Translations under genes and position numbers: made by a program | The notes under the pieces: generated by a model | What the model saw: only the letters and a program-made list of their open reading frames with translations | The model's database searches: none | Told to the model about the DNA's origin: nothing | Shown here: positions 22,129 through 32,824 of the stretch, piece by piece | Layout of the letters: each line of letters starts with the position of its first letter | Numbering within the stretch: position 1 is the stretch's first letter | Assembly (NCBI GenBank): GCA_009733575.1 | Contig: ML769654.1 | Coordinates: 1 to 64,000 of the forward strand | DNA from: Gymnopus androsaceus JB14 | Taxonomy: Eukaryota > Basidiomycota > Agaricomycetes > Agaricales > Omphalotaceae | Length of the DNA stretch: 64,000 bases | Direction: 5' to 3'

Positions 22129-24188
22129 ACTTTAGCTCTAACGAACCACGGTAACTTACAAAAGTGTAATGTATTGCATAAACTCTCCATACATGTATGG
22201 GTTGTGTATGGGAAATATCATGAAAGTATGGAATTTTTTATGAATGTTGTATGGATGAGTATGTATGTATGAGTTTTATACATCCCATACATCCCATATC
22301 CCTCATACTTTTGTGAAACTGCTGATGTCGCAAAACATGGTCATGCTTCCTTGATCGCTACATTGGGAGTAGGAGTCGGCGGAAATATGCCTGTAGATTC
22401 CGCTGTATTCCTTGGTATGTGTCGTACTACCACTAGTCCTCCATTCTGATTCTGATTGCATTGGGTAGACTTCGTACCCGGAACTCATCAGTACCTTCTT
22501 ACTGTGCTGTCAATCTGGTGGTGCTTGGGTCAACTTTTCGTAAGCTTGGTGCGTATTCGGCTCGTCTCCATATCCATCGTTCAAGCTAACCTTCTTTCTG
22601 CTTAGCTCGCATGGCCACTTATAGCCAACTTTTCTTGCGCCTCTGCGGAAAACTGCACTCGTGCCGAGAACATGGGCTGGCGTTATCTCCTCTTCACCCT
22701 CGGTGCTATAACGCTCCTCTTATGGAGTATCCGCTTCTTTGTCTTTAAATTGTTCGAAAGCCCGCGTTTCCTCGTCGGGATAGGCAAGGACGCTGAAGCA
22801 GTCGAGGTCATCCGGAAGATTGCAGAATTCAATGGAAAGACCACGAATTTGACTGTGGAACAATTGGTTAATGCTGGTGGGATGGATCCTGAGAAGACGC
22901 GTCAAGAGAATACTGTAACGAACGAACGTAAGAGGGTGTTGAGCAAAAGCTCGTACCTTGGATGGAAACACGTCAAGGCCCTGTTTAGAACCAGGAAGAT
23001 GGCATTTTCAACGTCGTTGTTGATCTTTTTGTGGGGTAGGAATACTTTATCGAACTGCGTTGAACTTTCTGTTCATTACTTTTTATACAGGGATGATTGG
23101 ATTGGCCTCGACATTGTACAACAGCTTTTTGCCATTCCTACTCGAAAGCCGTGGTAATGCTTTTGGAGATGGCTCTCTGTTCATCACCTACCGAAACGTA
23201 AGTAACAAACAATATTTTCCATCCGTAGACTCATCATTTCCTGTTGCACAGACCTTCATCCTCAGCGTCATCGGTGTACCCGGAGCCTTCCTCGCAGGAT
23301 GGGCAGTCGAGCTACCCTACATCGGGCGCAAAGGCACACTAGCCATTTCATCGGGCAAGTATTCGATTCTCTCTCACTAGTCTTTCCTTATTCAACGACC
23401 CCTCGCGAAAGACAGGGCTCACTGGTGCCTTTCTTTTCGCGACTACCACCGCGCGGAGCTCTAACGCTCTGCTCGGCTGGAACTGTGGATACACGTTCTT
23501 CTCCAATATCATGTATGGAGTTTTATACGCTATTTCGCCAGAGATTTTCCCTGCGAAGGATCGTGGGACGGGGAATGGATTGGTGTCGAGTGCTACGCGC
23601 ATATTCAGTGTTATTGTATGTGGTGACCGTTACTTTGGTTCTTTTGTTTTTACGACTGATATGGATATGATCTCTCTCTTTCTTAGGCACCTATTATTGC
23701 GCTCTACGCCAACCTTGAGACAGCAACGCCCGTGTATATCTCTGGTGCGCTTATCATTCTCGCTGGGCTCGTGGCGCTTTTGTTGCCCTATGAACCCAGG
23801 GGAAAGGTATCGATTTGAGGTGGGCACCTCTTCGGAAAGGAAGGTATAGTAAATTTCTTCCTTGCTTTGGGTGATGGTGTAGATAGAAAATCATGTACCG
23901 TAGTATGCGTACATGTATGAATGATACATGAATGATGAAGACCCTTCTTTCTTGACTATGGATAATCGAGAAAGATTCTCGATTAGCTGTAGTGAAGCAC
24001 AGTTCCTCCGTCTTCAGTTCAAGCCTGCTCCAACACGTCTTATCCACATCTGCAATCTTTCAAAGGTAAAGCCAGAATTTCGATGATAATAAATAGGGGT
24101 ATTAAACTAAACACAAGGAGGGTGTGTAATACTATTGTAAAATTTTCTCTGACCACTGTCCAAAACGACTAAACAAATCCTTGTCCAT

Positions 24189-24995
24189 TCAGAGAGTAAT
24201 GAAAGCCCCAGCCAAAGCACCGCCCACAATCGTCGCAAGACTGACAGCAACTGCTCCAAAGCCTATCGAAGGTGCACCAAAGGCGCTGTTTGAAGACCCC
24301 GTCTGTGTAGGTGAAGTACTTGCACCAGAGCCACTTGTCGGTTGTGAACCGGAGGCAGGCGTCGACGAAGCCGTGCTACCCCCTATGGCATTGCTAGCTG
24401 ACGAGATGGCAAGACTAGCAACCGAGATTTCCTGCCCTGCAAACGAAACAACTTGGCCGGCAGCACTCGAAGCAAGAGTGAGCGCTTCACCACCGCCTTC
24501 GCTGGTAATGACGGTGAAGATCGATCCGGCGTCAGCTATTAGTATTCAGAAACAAACGTCTATTAGTCTCTGTGCTCCATACAAGAACGGAACCAGACGT
24601 ACAAACAACGCTTTCGAAAACCCCTTGACCAACTGATGTGACCCCCCCGAAAAGAGATGTAGCATCTCCGGCAACAGAAGTAGCTGCTACAGCTACGGCG
24701 CTTGTAGCTTGCGACAAAAGGGATGTGGCATCCCCCACAAGCGATGAAGCATCTCCAGCAAGCGACGTAGCTTCCCCAGCTGCGGCACTTGTCGCTGCAC
24801 CAATAAGAGATGTAGCTTCTCCAACAATGCCCTGGCTGCTTGTAGTTGTTGCGGCTGAATAGAAGAGTAGTGAATCAACATGGAGATCGGAGGGGACTAT
24901 AATAAATAAAGCTCACCCTGGCGTTCTTCAATGGCAGCGCCATAGGTAAGAACAGCAAAAGAAGCGAGAAGGCTGATAGTGAGTTGGCGGACCAT
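24189..24995 (-). CDS. Small secreted Ser/Ala/Thr-rich protein with GPI-type tail
   Basis: Probable cell-surface protein. Three exons, 24917-24995, 24603-24854 and 24189-24535, sum to 678 nt, giving 225 aa. It starts MVRQLTISLLASFAVLTYGAA, a clear signal peptide, then EERQ. Residues 30-110 are degenerate repeats of about 14 residues on the theme GDATSLLSQATSAV. A short conserved block (SIFTVITSEGGGEA) and a Ser/Thr/Gly-rich stalk follow. It ends with a hydrophobic C-terminus (FGAVAVSLATIVGGALAGAF), as in GPI-anchored fungal proteins. No known family is assigned. A second copy at 35096-42964 is disrupted. Confidence 0.8.
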
Positions 24996-25520
24996 AATTA
25001 TTATTTAGAACGAAGAACGAATTGTTGACAAAGGACTCGGATTAAGGAGTGTTCCGAGAAAGCAGAGAAAAAAAAACTTTGAACGAAGGCTCAAAAACAG
25101 AGGGTAGGTGGGGATGAAGGATGTCATTTCCGAGTGTTATATATCGTAGTCCTAGAAACCCTATGCGACGGTATCACACAGTACTGACCGGTGATTATAG
25201 TCCGCAATACCGTCCTCCCTGCATCGTTATGCCAAAGCTTGGCGATTAAATGTTCAGATTTTCGCATGTTGATGATTATCCACATTGTCTTGGAGATACA
25301 CTGCAATGTATGGAAAGCCGGAAGGCCTCGCTGTCTCGGAATGATCGGAATCAAAAATTTTCAATAGTTTCTCGGTGATTGAGCTATATCTGGTAGTGGG
25401 ACCTCAGTCACCACATCGCAAGCGCGCAACGGGCGCTCAATCAAATACTTAATAAGTTAATTTACTAACACACGGCACCAGTTCAATTGTTAATGTGGCC
25501 CTTGGGAATAACATTATAAA
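24996..25520. other. 5' flank of the GPI-type protein gene
   Basis: Non-coding. Bases 25000-25260 are shared with 42965-43260, upstream of the second copy, so the duplication includes the promoter. Confidence 0.6.
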
Positions 25521-26445
25521 TGTCGGAAAAAGTTGTTTTGCCTGATCAGGTCTGACGCAACCTGAACGAGTGATCAGGTTTGGTCAGGTTAGGCTGGAAC
25601 AGAGATCAGGTCTCATCAGGCTGGATCAGTGCTGGTCAGTGAACACCCTTAGGTACTATAATCCTGCATATCATATTGGGTGGAATACAACAAAATTATG
25701 ATAACCAGGATGCCGGGGCTGATTCCGGGGCAGATAGGCAGTAACGCAGCACAAATCTGAGGTCTAAATCTGGCAGCATTGATGGTGAAGAGTGGTGAAG
25801 ATGATGACAAGGCAGGGTCAGTAAAACCAACATATGTTAAAGCTTTCATAGTGTACATACACTTGATTCTATTGAGATTTCTGGTCATGTCTGGTAGGAG
25901 CTGGTGCAACATTGTCAAGCTTCATCAGGAGTCAGGACTGATCAGCCAAAATTTAAATGGGTATATATTCGGTATACGCGCCTATGGTATTATAGACAAC
26001 ATGACGCAGTTGGAGCTAGCATCAGTCTGGTTGCTTGAGCGGCCAAGGCCTTCGGTTCAAACCGCAGATGTTACAATTAATGTTAGTGTACCATACTACA
26101 CTACTATATGTACTGTAAGTACAGATGTGGAAAACTATACATACCCAACTTAATGAAGCCTTCATTACATTATAATACTGAAGTATGAAGTGCGACGTGG
26201 CTACTAGTATATGAATGAAGTTAAAGTAGTCTTTATTTTGTATCTTGATTCTCACTAATCACTACTGATCACTACTGACCACCCTGATCAGCCTGATCAG
26301 TGTCCGTCAGGCTGGTCAGTAGTTATAGAGGTTATATGTGAATTTATCGCATTGAGCAGGCTGATCAGTAGGTTTTGCCTGACCACCTGATCAGTGCTAA
26401 TGGGTGTAGGTCAGACCTGATCTCCCAAATCAACTTTTTCCGACA
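25521..26445. mobile_element. GATC-palindrome-rich non-autonomous element, 925 bp
   Basis: Ends are inverted copies: TGTCGGAAAAAGTTG at the left and CAACTTTTTCCGACA at the right. Each arm (25540-25650 and 26270-26430) is dense in CTGATCAG and CAGGTCTGA-type motifs, giving many potential hairpins. No coding region. A target duplication could not be fixed. Confidence 0.75.
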
Positions 26446-27032
26446 AAGATTACAGTGTCAATAGTCATTAAGGTTCTCAATGGATTGAGAACAATTTAAT
26501 TATGTGTAAGGATTTCATCCATAGATTCCATACCCTTGCCTTTTTGACCTCCTCTTGCTTGTTCTTACCCACTCCGCATGTATATATGAGTCTCGGAGTG
26601 TCACATTTAGCCTTCAGGTGCCTGAACTTACAGTGTCATACACACTAAGTCTTTACTTATTTCTTGGGTTGACTACAATTTTGGTAGAATTCTTGATTAC
26701 TACTTACTTACTTACTTACTTCAAAGTTAATACTTTAGAGCCTTACTTTACCACTTTAGTACCATTGTACTTTGTCATCTTATCTTGTTGAATGAACTCA
26801 ACCTCAGGTTCAAGTTACTTATTCCCTTTTAATTGTCCCTTGAGTTTCCATACAAACCCAGAGATTCCTAGCTTGTTATGAAATGGGACTCAACTCGAAG
26901 GATGTACAAGGGGTTAATGGGGAATAACCTGAGTTGATTTGATGACCTAGAACAGAATCACAATGATATTTAAATGGTAAAATAAGGGTCTAAGTAAAGG
27001 AGTTTGTTGTTAATCTGAGAAATTAATGGGAG
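26446..27032. other. Gene-free interval
   Basis: No gene seen. A short TTAC microsatellite lies at 26700-26722. Confidence 0.5.
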
Positions 27033-27130
27033 CATCAGCAAAAACTGTATCAACTGGGACTCTCTGGGAGCACTGGCAAGTGCTCGCCGGCACTGAATCC
27101 TGGCCAGCACTCCCAGAGAGTCCCATGTTG
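27033..27130. mobile_element. Truncated CATCAGCA-family element with hairpin
   Basis: Begins CATCAGCAAAAACTGTATC like the elements at 27687 and 28041. It then has a near-perfect inverted repeat (GGGACTCTCTGGGAG at 27057 and CTCCCAGAGAGTCCC ending at about 27123). The matching right terminus is absent. Confidence 0.5.
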
Positions 27131-27686
27131 GAGATAGAGCCATATCAGGCAATCAAGCTGTACATTCTATCTGGTTCCATTTTTACTTAGTATATGCGCT
27201 TGATGCACCATCTTACTTGTTGCTCAGCAGAGATATATTAGATAGTTCAACCTATTATTACAGTATCTATATAAAGTATCATACCTCTGAATTTATCCCC
27301 TGCATGTTTGCTCAGGCTTTTTGCTATAGACCAGAGTGAATTGATTACAACACATATATTCAATTTATTCCAACACCCCAGTTGATACAGGTTTTCCTAA
27401 TGAAACCTAATGTATATGTGCAAAATCTATGTTCCTGAGACTCCTAAGGAATGGACATGAAGTCCAGAGGGCCATATATGCATACAGTGTCAGTGGAAAC
27501 AGGCAGGAGGACAGTGAAATCCTTACATGCCTCATAGCATCATGGAGATGCTCCAGGAAGCCTCCAAAAGCTCCACTGCATATGCTTCAAGTTAGGATCA
27601 AGAGTCAGATTTCCCCTTGCTACCTAGGCTTTCATCTTTAATGCCTTAAGATTAAACCTCATTACTTGATTAGATAGTACTTGATC
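27131..27686. other. Gene-free interval
   Basis: Only short frames and no recognisable motif. Confidence 0.5.
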
Positions 27687-27816
27687 CATCAGCAAAACCT
27701 GTATTTTTGCTGGAGAAAACCCATTCATTTGGGACATCTCTGGAGCAAGGTAACCTATTCCAGAGACCTCTGGAGATCTCTGGAGACCTCCAGCGAAAAT
27801 ACAGGTTTTGCTGATG
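27687..27816. mobile_element. CATCAGCA-family MITE, 130 bp
   Basis: Terminal inverted repeats of 29 bp with one mismatch, starting CATCAGCAAAACCTGTATTT. A 2-bp duplication TC flanks it (27685-27686 and 27817-27818). The interior is made of GGAGATCTCTGGAGAC-type palindromes. Confidence 0.85.
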
Positions 27817-28040
27817 TCAAGCATTAATCTGCCATGTACATACCAGATCTCAAGTTCAATCTTTACCTTCTTGTCTCTTTTCCCCAACATTGTCTGTGGG
27901 AAACACTGGGAATAAGTTCTTGCCTTCCTTGAAGCTTTCCTGCTCCACATCCATATATGCCTGATAAGTATGAATCAATCTGTAGAAGACTCTAGAATTA
28001 ATCTTGTACAAGTATGCTAATACTACAGTAGTGATACTTA

Positions 28041-28318
28041 CATCAGCAAAACCTGGATAATTGCCATAGATGTTATAGCAAGCCATAGCAGCCATAGAAC
28101 TATGAACTGCTATGAACTGCTATGAACTGCTATGGGTTGCTATGAGCTCCTATGAGCTTGCAGATTTATATTGTGATTTGACATCCATAGCAACCCATAG
28201 CAACTCATAGCAATCCATAGCTCTTGATAGAGGGGGACCTTCCTATGAGTGCTAAGAGTGCTATGACTGCTATAGAAAGCTCTATAGCTCTCTATAGCTC
28301 ACCCAGGTTTTGTTGATG
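28041..28318. mobile_element. CATCAGCA-family MITE, 278 bp
   Basis: Ends CATCAGCAAAACCTGG and, reversed, CATCAACAAAACCTGG. TA flanks both sides (28039-28040, 28319-28320). The interior is filled by TGCTATGAAC and CATAGCAACC repeats in opposite orientation, allowing a long hairpin. Confidence 0.85.
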
Positions 28319-28320
28319 TA

Positions 28321-29040
28321 GACCCCAACTTAACTACAAGTTAAGTAATTGCTACTTACCATTGTTGCTGACAATGTGCATCTTGAGTGTTGTTCCAGCT
28401 TTGATTTGTTGAATATTGATGTCCACAGCTGCTTGCTCCATTTGCACACATTCACATCTTTGCCCCACACTGGCAGTCAACTCTCAAGTCTCAGACCCTG
28501 GAGGATGATTAACCCTTACACAAATATTTGCTTGCATTTGGATTTACATCTCCTTTTATTGACTCCTTATATACTTACTTAAATACTCATGTACTCATAG
28601 ATAACCTTGTAGAACCAACAGTCATTTACTTACATTCCTCTGAAGCCACATCTGCAAGTGCATTCTGGCTACAGGATCTATGCGAGCTACTGTAGAACCT
28701 TGTAGGAGAGTCACGTAAGCCCTGTAGACTCTTGTAGCCACTGTAGCGACTGTAGTAGAGTATCTGTTTCCAGATGCAAACTTTGGAATTGAAGTTTAGA
28801 TTACTTCAGACTAAAACTGCGGCTTTACTACTGAAATACAGACTCCAGAGTTGTCCCAGAGCTACAGTTACAGAATATTCAAGTATAGTTTTCACCTTAC
28901 CGAACTGCAATTGTGAGGGGCGCTAAATGAAGAAAAATATTATGTGATTAGAGGTTTTCCGGGTCCTTGACAGCTGCCATCAACGGAACTGTCAAAAGTG
29001 AGCGAGGCCTTCCGGCTTTCCATAGCAATGGGCAAAGAGT
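28321..29040. other. Gene-free interval with CTGTAG repeats
   Basis: No gene seen. Bases 28680-28765 carry several CTGTAG/CTACTGTAG motifs like the subterminal repeats of the MITEs nearby, so this may be another small element. Confidence 0.4.
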
Positions 29041-30978
29041 CTATAGAAGAGAGCCGAGTGGGTGACCGTAAAGTGATATGGGCTCTCGCCCAAGCGGCCT
29101 AGATTTCTTCAAGTCGTCATTGCTTGCCATTGAAGAAGTGGAAGTAGAAGCGGTTAGAGACTTGGTCAGAGACTTTGAAGGCAGGTGAATCAGTGCTGGA
29201 GCCATGATTTGATCAGTAAGATGGAACACGTTGATCAGGGAGGGAAGAAAAGAGGCGCTGAATAAGTTGAGCTCCCGCAGCTCCAAATTGACTCCAAATC
29301 TAAATCTATCGAAAAGCAGATACGTACTGTATAGAAGAGGCTAAGGATAGACTTCCGATGTGAATATAGAGAGAAATGTAAATTAAAACTACCATTCAGA
29401 CTCAGTAAGATGGAGGGCAACATATAAAAGTAGCACTCAATAGTCTTAGTCTCAATTCGACAGCCTGCAAGCTATGAAAGAACATGGATTTGATCGAAGT
29501 GAGATAAGATTGAATCAGTTGGCAGTACTGTAACACAAATCAGAACAAGAAATGAGATAAAATCGAATCAGTTGGCAGTACTAGTATTGTAACATAAATC
29601 AGTAATGTACTGAACAAGAAAGGATACACTGAAACAAAATTCAGAACTGAATCAGCGGAGTAATTTAAATCAGGATGGTATGCAGGGCGAGTCGAGGTCG
29701 GAGACATACCGGAGGTCAATATAAGGATACCCATCGGAGCTGAATTTAGAAGTTCACCTGGTAGTCCTCAGGCACGCCAGGTCTAAATACAAAGCGATCT
29801 TGTCTGAGGAGTACATTAATCAAACTATAGATCCCTCAGAAGATCATAGATACCTTTGCAAGCACGGTAGTTCTTTCTTGCCTCATCGGCAAAGCCAAAG
29901 AACCCGAAGAATACGATCGCACAAACTACAACGAACCATCTGCTAGTCTCCAGGGAAATCGCCGTACCCTCATTAAGATGCCAGATAACGGAAGGGAACT
30001 GGTCGACTCTAGAAAATCAGAATGGACATCAGTCCAACCATTCCATGGCTCGATCGGCTGCGAAGTGATATTGAGGTAGATAGACCAGCAGCTAAGCGGA
30101 ACGGTGAACACGATCTCAGTGCCAGCTAAACACATCAAGCGGAAGTAGAGGTTGAAGTTGAGCTTGGAATTCGCGAATAGAATTTCCTTGAACTGCGAAC
30201 GACGCTTCATGAAGGCCCTAATGGTCAGAACTAGGCCAGATTAGTGTGAGCTTAGTTCATGCGAATAGCGAGAATGCTCACTGGAATAGGTCGCCGAGAT
30301 ACATCCAATAGCCAAAGGCCAAGTTGCAACAAGAACGTAGGCCACCCAGGTATTGTAGGTGAAGAAGTAACATCCAATATCCTCAAAGATGTCGAATCGA
30401 TGGCCCTGGTCAATGTATTCTATTGAAAGTATGTCATGGAGGAAGAAACTTGAAGATGAGAAAAGGAGACATACGCAAGACCATTTCCAACACAGGAATA
30501 CCGATACCAATGGCCAAGTCAACCATGACAGCACGACGTTTATCAGCCTCAGTAGCTGTGACTGCATCCGCAGTCGTGATATAGTACAAGCGTCGGTTGA
30601 TACAAAGCGAAGCGCACGGAATAGCGACCGCAAAGCCAATCATGAAGCGGGTAGCTGAAGAGTAATCAGTAAGAAAATATCCTCAAAAAGAACCAAACGA
30701 CTCACAGATGTCGCACCAAACAGGAGCCCAGTTGATAACATTGCCAGTCCATACAACCGATTTAATGAATTGATTAAGACAGGCAAGTCCAGTCCAAATC
30801 ATGAAAAGACAAGTCCCAGTGTTCGACGCTATCGAGGGAGTTAAAGCGTTTCATGACCATAAGAGGAGATTAAAAAGCGTTACATTCCAAGTGCCACGGT
30901 AGAGGAATTATTGATAGTACGAAACCAATGAAGGCGAACATGGAGAAGACCCAGTTGGGATAGGTGGATGCTGGACAT
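29041..30978 (-). CDS. STE3-type pheromone receptor (possible frameshifts)
   Basis: Seven-helix G-protein-coupled receptor for lipopeptide mating pheromones. Readable exons: about 30884-30978, 30706-30828, 30475-30654, 30282-30419, 29854-30230, and a C-terminal tail to a stop at 29041. Family blocks in order: FAFIGFVLSIIPLPWHLE (helix 1), TGTCLFMIWTGLACLNQFI (2), VVWTGNVINWAPVWCDIS (3 start), INRRLYYI, DKRRAVMVDLAIGIGIPVL (4), QGHRFDIFEDIGC, AYVLVATWPLAIGCIS (5), then KRRSQFKEIL, YFRLMCLAGTEIVFTVPL (6), and a seventh helix WFVVVCAIVFFGFFGFADEA. Two problems are visible. The only upstream ATG (30978) is one base out of frame with helix 1, and near 30012 one base seems missing between VHSDF and VDQFPSVIW. 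Introns in the cytoplasmic tail are not resolved. Confidence 0.8.
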
Positions 30979-31546
30979 AGGACCTACGTTTGTGGACAGA
31001 TTTGAAGCTTGAAAATCCAAATTTTCGGATTGCAAGTCAGTATGAGGAACAGAGATGAAGAGACAAGGATCGTTTTCCCTGGCTGGGCTGTAGTGCAGGG
31101 CCTTAGGTTGGCTGTGAGCTACAATTGTCATCTCCATAGATATATATTATTTCTCTGTCCTTGAGATCTTTTCATTAGGTCTACACCTATCCCGAAATCA
31201 TCCTCACTGGAGTGCTCGAATTTGATGCGTTTTCCTCCGGTGATTCCTCACCGAATCTCTTCAATGCTTGTGTGCATGCTGCAATCTCTGAAAGGCCAGG
31301 ATAGACCTTCACACCAGAGTACAAATCATTGCGTCCGATGCCTAAGGTCTTGAGAAGGGTTCAGAATAATGCATGTCACAGTACTCGAGTTCGAAGTAGT
31401 TTTATGTACTAACAGCTTTTGTGTACTGAAGATTTGAATGTATACAGCTTTCTTCGTGAAATACTACTGCATTGCTGTTTCTACGCATCTTGGCGTCAAA
31501 TAAGTTTAGTTCATTTAGACAGCTGGCGTTCAAGTTGGGTCTTGTA
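30979..31546. other. Upstream flank of the STE3-like gene
   Basis: Non-coding flank, repeated in the remnants at 34360-34800 and 43975-44600. It is interrupted at 31546 by a LINE fragment. Confidence 0.6.
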
Positions 31547-32400
31547 CGATTTCCTGTGGATGGTAACACATGATGCATATTGGATCGGGACACACTGGCT
31601 GAGAGGCAGCATGAAACCAGAGCTACAAGAACGTGCAATATGTAATGAGTGTGGCAAAATTGATGACTTTAGACATATATTAACAGAATGTGAATCCCCG
31701 GGGCAAGCCCTAATCTGGAAACTAGTTGAAAAGATTTGGGAAATGAAAGACAGAAAAATACCCTGGTCCTTCCTAAGCTTAGGAGACATACTAAGCTGTG
31801 GGTTAGCAAAGACAAAAAAAAACGGGATACAGGCAGGGGAGAACCGCCTATGGAAGATTCTGATATCTGAGTCTGCATACCTAATCTGGACATTGCGCTG
31901 TGAACGGGTAATTGCAAACGAAGGAAGAGCTTTCATTGCAAGAGTAGTAACAAATAAATGGGTCAAAATGATAAATGAACGGCTGGATCTGGACTGTAGA
32001 ATGACTCACCACCGATATGGAACAAAAGCCTTAGCAAAGGGACTGGTAATCCACACCTGGAAGGGTACCCTCAGAAATGAGGAAACTCTTGCCGAAGATT
32101 GGACCAAAGGAAAGCGGGGTTTTAGTGGGTATTACAGGGGGGCAAGATGAAGAGGTAAGTGGTGTTGGTTGAAGGAAAGTGCCCTCCGATGAAATGTAAT
32201 GTTGAGTCCCACACTCAGTGCGTAAAAGCATTTCCTCGCGGAGGCAAAAAAGACTATGAATGATATGATTATGCAGTATACTAGGCTAACAACTGCAAGG
32301 TCTCGATCCTTGCATAAACTAGCGTGGGCACAAGGGACGACTTGGTCGGCTACTTGTTGTCTGTGAAGCGCCCCTCCAAAAAAAAAAAAAAAAAAAAAAA
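31547..32400 (+). mobile_element. 5'-truncated LINE with poly(A) and 13-bp target duplication
   Basis: A 3' end of a non-LTR retrotransposon. The open frame to 32150 encodes the C-terminal zinc-knuckle region (AICNECGKIDDFRHILTEC, then ESAYLIWTLRCERVI) found after the RT/RNase H of basidiomycete LINEs. A 3' UTR and a run of A (about 32379-32400) follow. GTTGGGTCTTGTA lies on both sides (31534-31546 and 32401-32413). Confidence 0.88.
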
Positions 32401-32793
32401 GTTGGGTCTTGTATGAAGTTGGATTTGTACTCGAAGCTTGGATAGCAATAAAAGCTTGGATAACAATAGAACGGGATTGTCGTAGTTGCAAAGGCAGAAA
32501 TGTAATGGATTGGCTGAATTCGTAAGTTATAGGCGTCGGAATCCGCAGCTGTGGTGGGACAGAAAGAGCGCTATCATCATGTTAGGCGCCGAAAATTCTG
32601 TACTCGACGACGCTAGTGAACTTGCTCTTTTATGATCACTTTCAGAGGACAGCTATCTGACCTCGGCCTTCTGGCAATCCGACGAGTGGAAACTCTCAAC
32701 AATAAATGGCTTATTGCAGTTGACGAGAAAAGTCCTTGCTCGAAGTTACGTCGTGGATTCTTTGATCCCGCTGTCTGGGGGCGAATGTAAACT

Positions 32794-32824
<31 letters not shown>

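Larger units (their letters stand above)
14399..22327. mobile_element. CATCAGCA-terminus DNA transposon (non-autonomous) carrying nested elements
   Basis: The element begins CATCAGCACTTTTACAGG and its right end, reverse-complemented, begins CATCAGCAGTTTCACA. The TC flanking both ends (14397-14398; 22328-22329) is a 2-bp target duplication, proven by the uninterrupted paralogue. Both ends carry many CCATAC/GTATGG subterminal motifs within 200 bp. Without the nested Ngaro element (15414-21354) and hAT-like MITE (21635-22128) the element is about 1.5 kb and has no transposase. Two smaller elements at 27687-27816 and 28041-28318 share the termini and the 2-bp duplication. The superfamily is uncertain; CMC/Plavaka-like is one possibility. 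Confidence 0.8.
14001..23816 (+). pseudogene. 5'-truncated MFS transporter copy split by a 7.9 kb insertion
   Basis: Second copy of the transporter at 4832-6951. Bases 14001-14398 match its intron 2 through exon 4 (GTAAGCTTTAACCTGAGCCC onward). After an insertion (14399-22327) the match resumes inside exon 4 at 22328 and runs to the stop near 23814-23816. Exons 1-2 are absent and the end of intron 2/start of exon 3 is damaged. The 3' half is well preserved, with the same exon structure and the same GC-AG intron near 23350. The breakpoint maps to GGTGGTTC|GCAAAAC in the intact gene, with TC duplicated. Not expected to make a transporter. Confidence 0.9.

Noticed and set aside
28041..28318. CRISPR-like regularly repeated CATAGCA motifs
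   Set aside because: Eukaryotic context, irregular spacing and inverted orientation; explained by a MITE hairpin.
32795..32824. Poly(T) run as the tail of another retroposon
   Set aside because: No matching target duplication or element body could be delimited.
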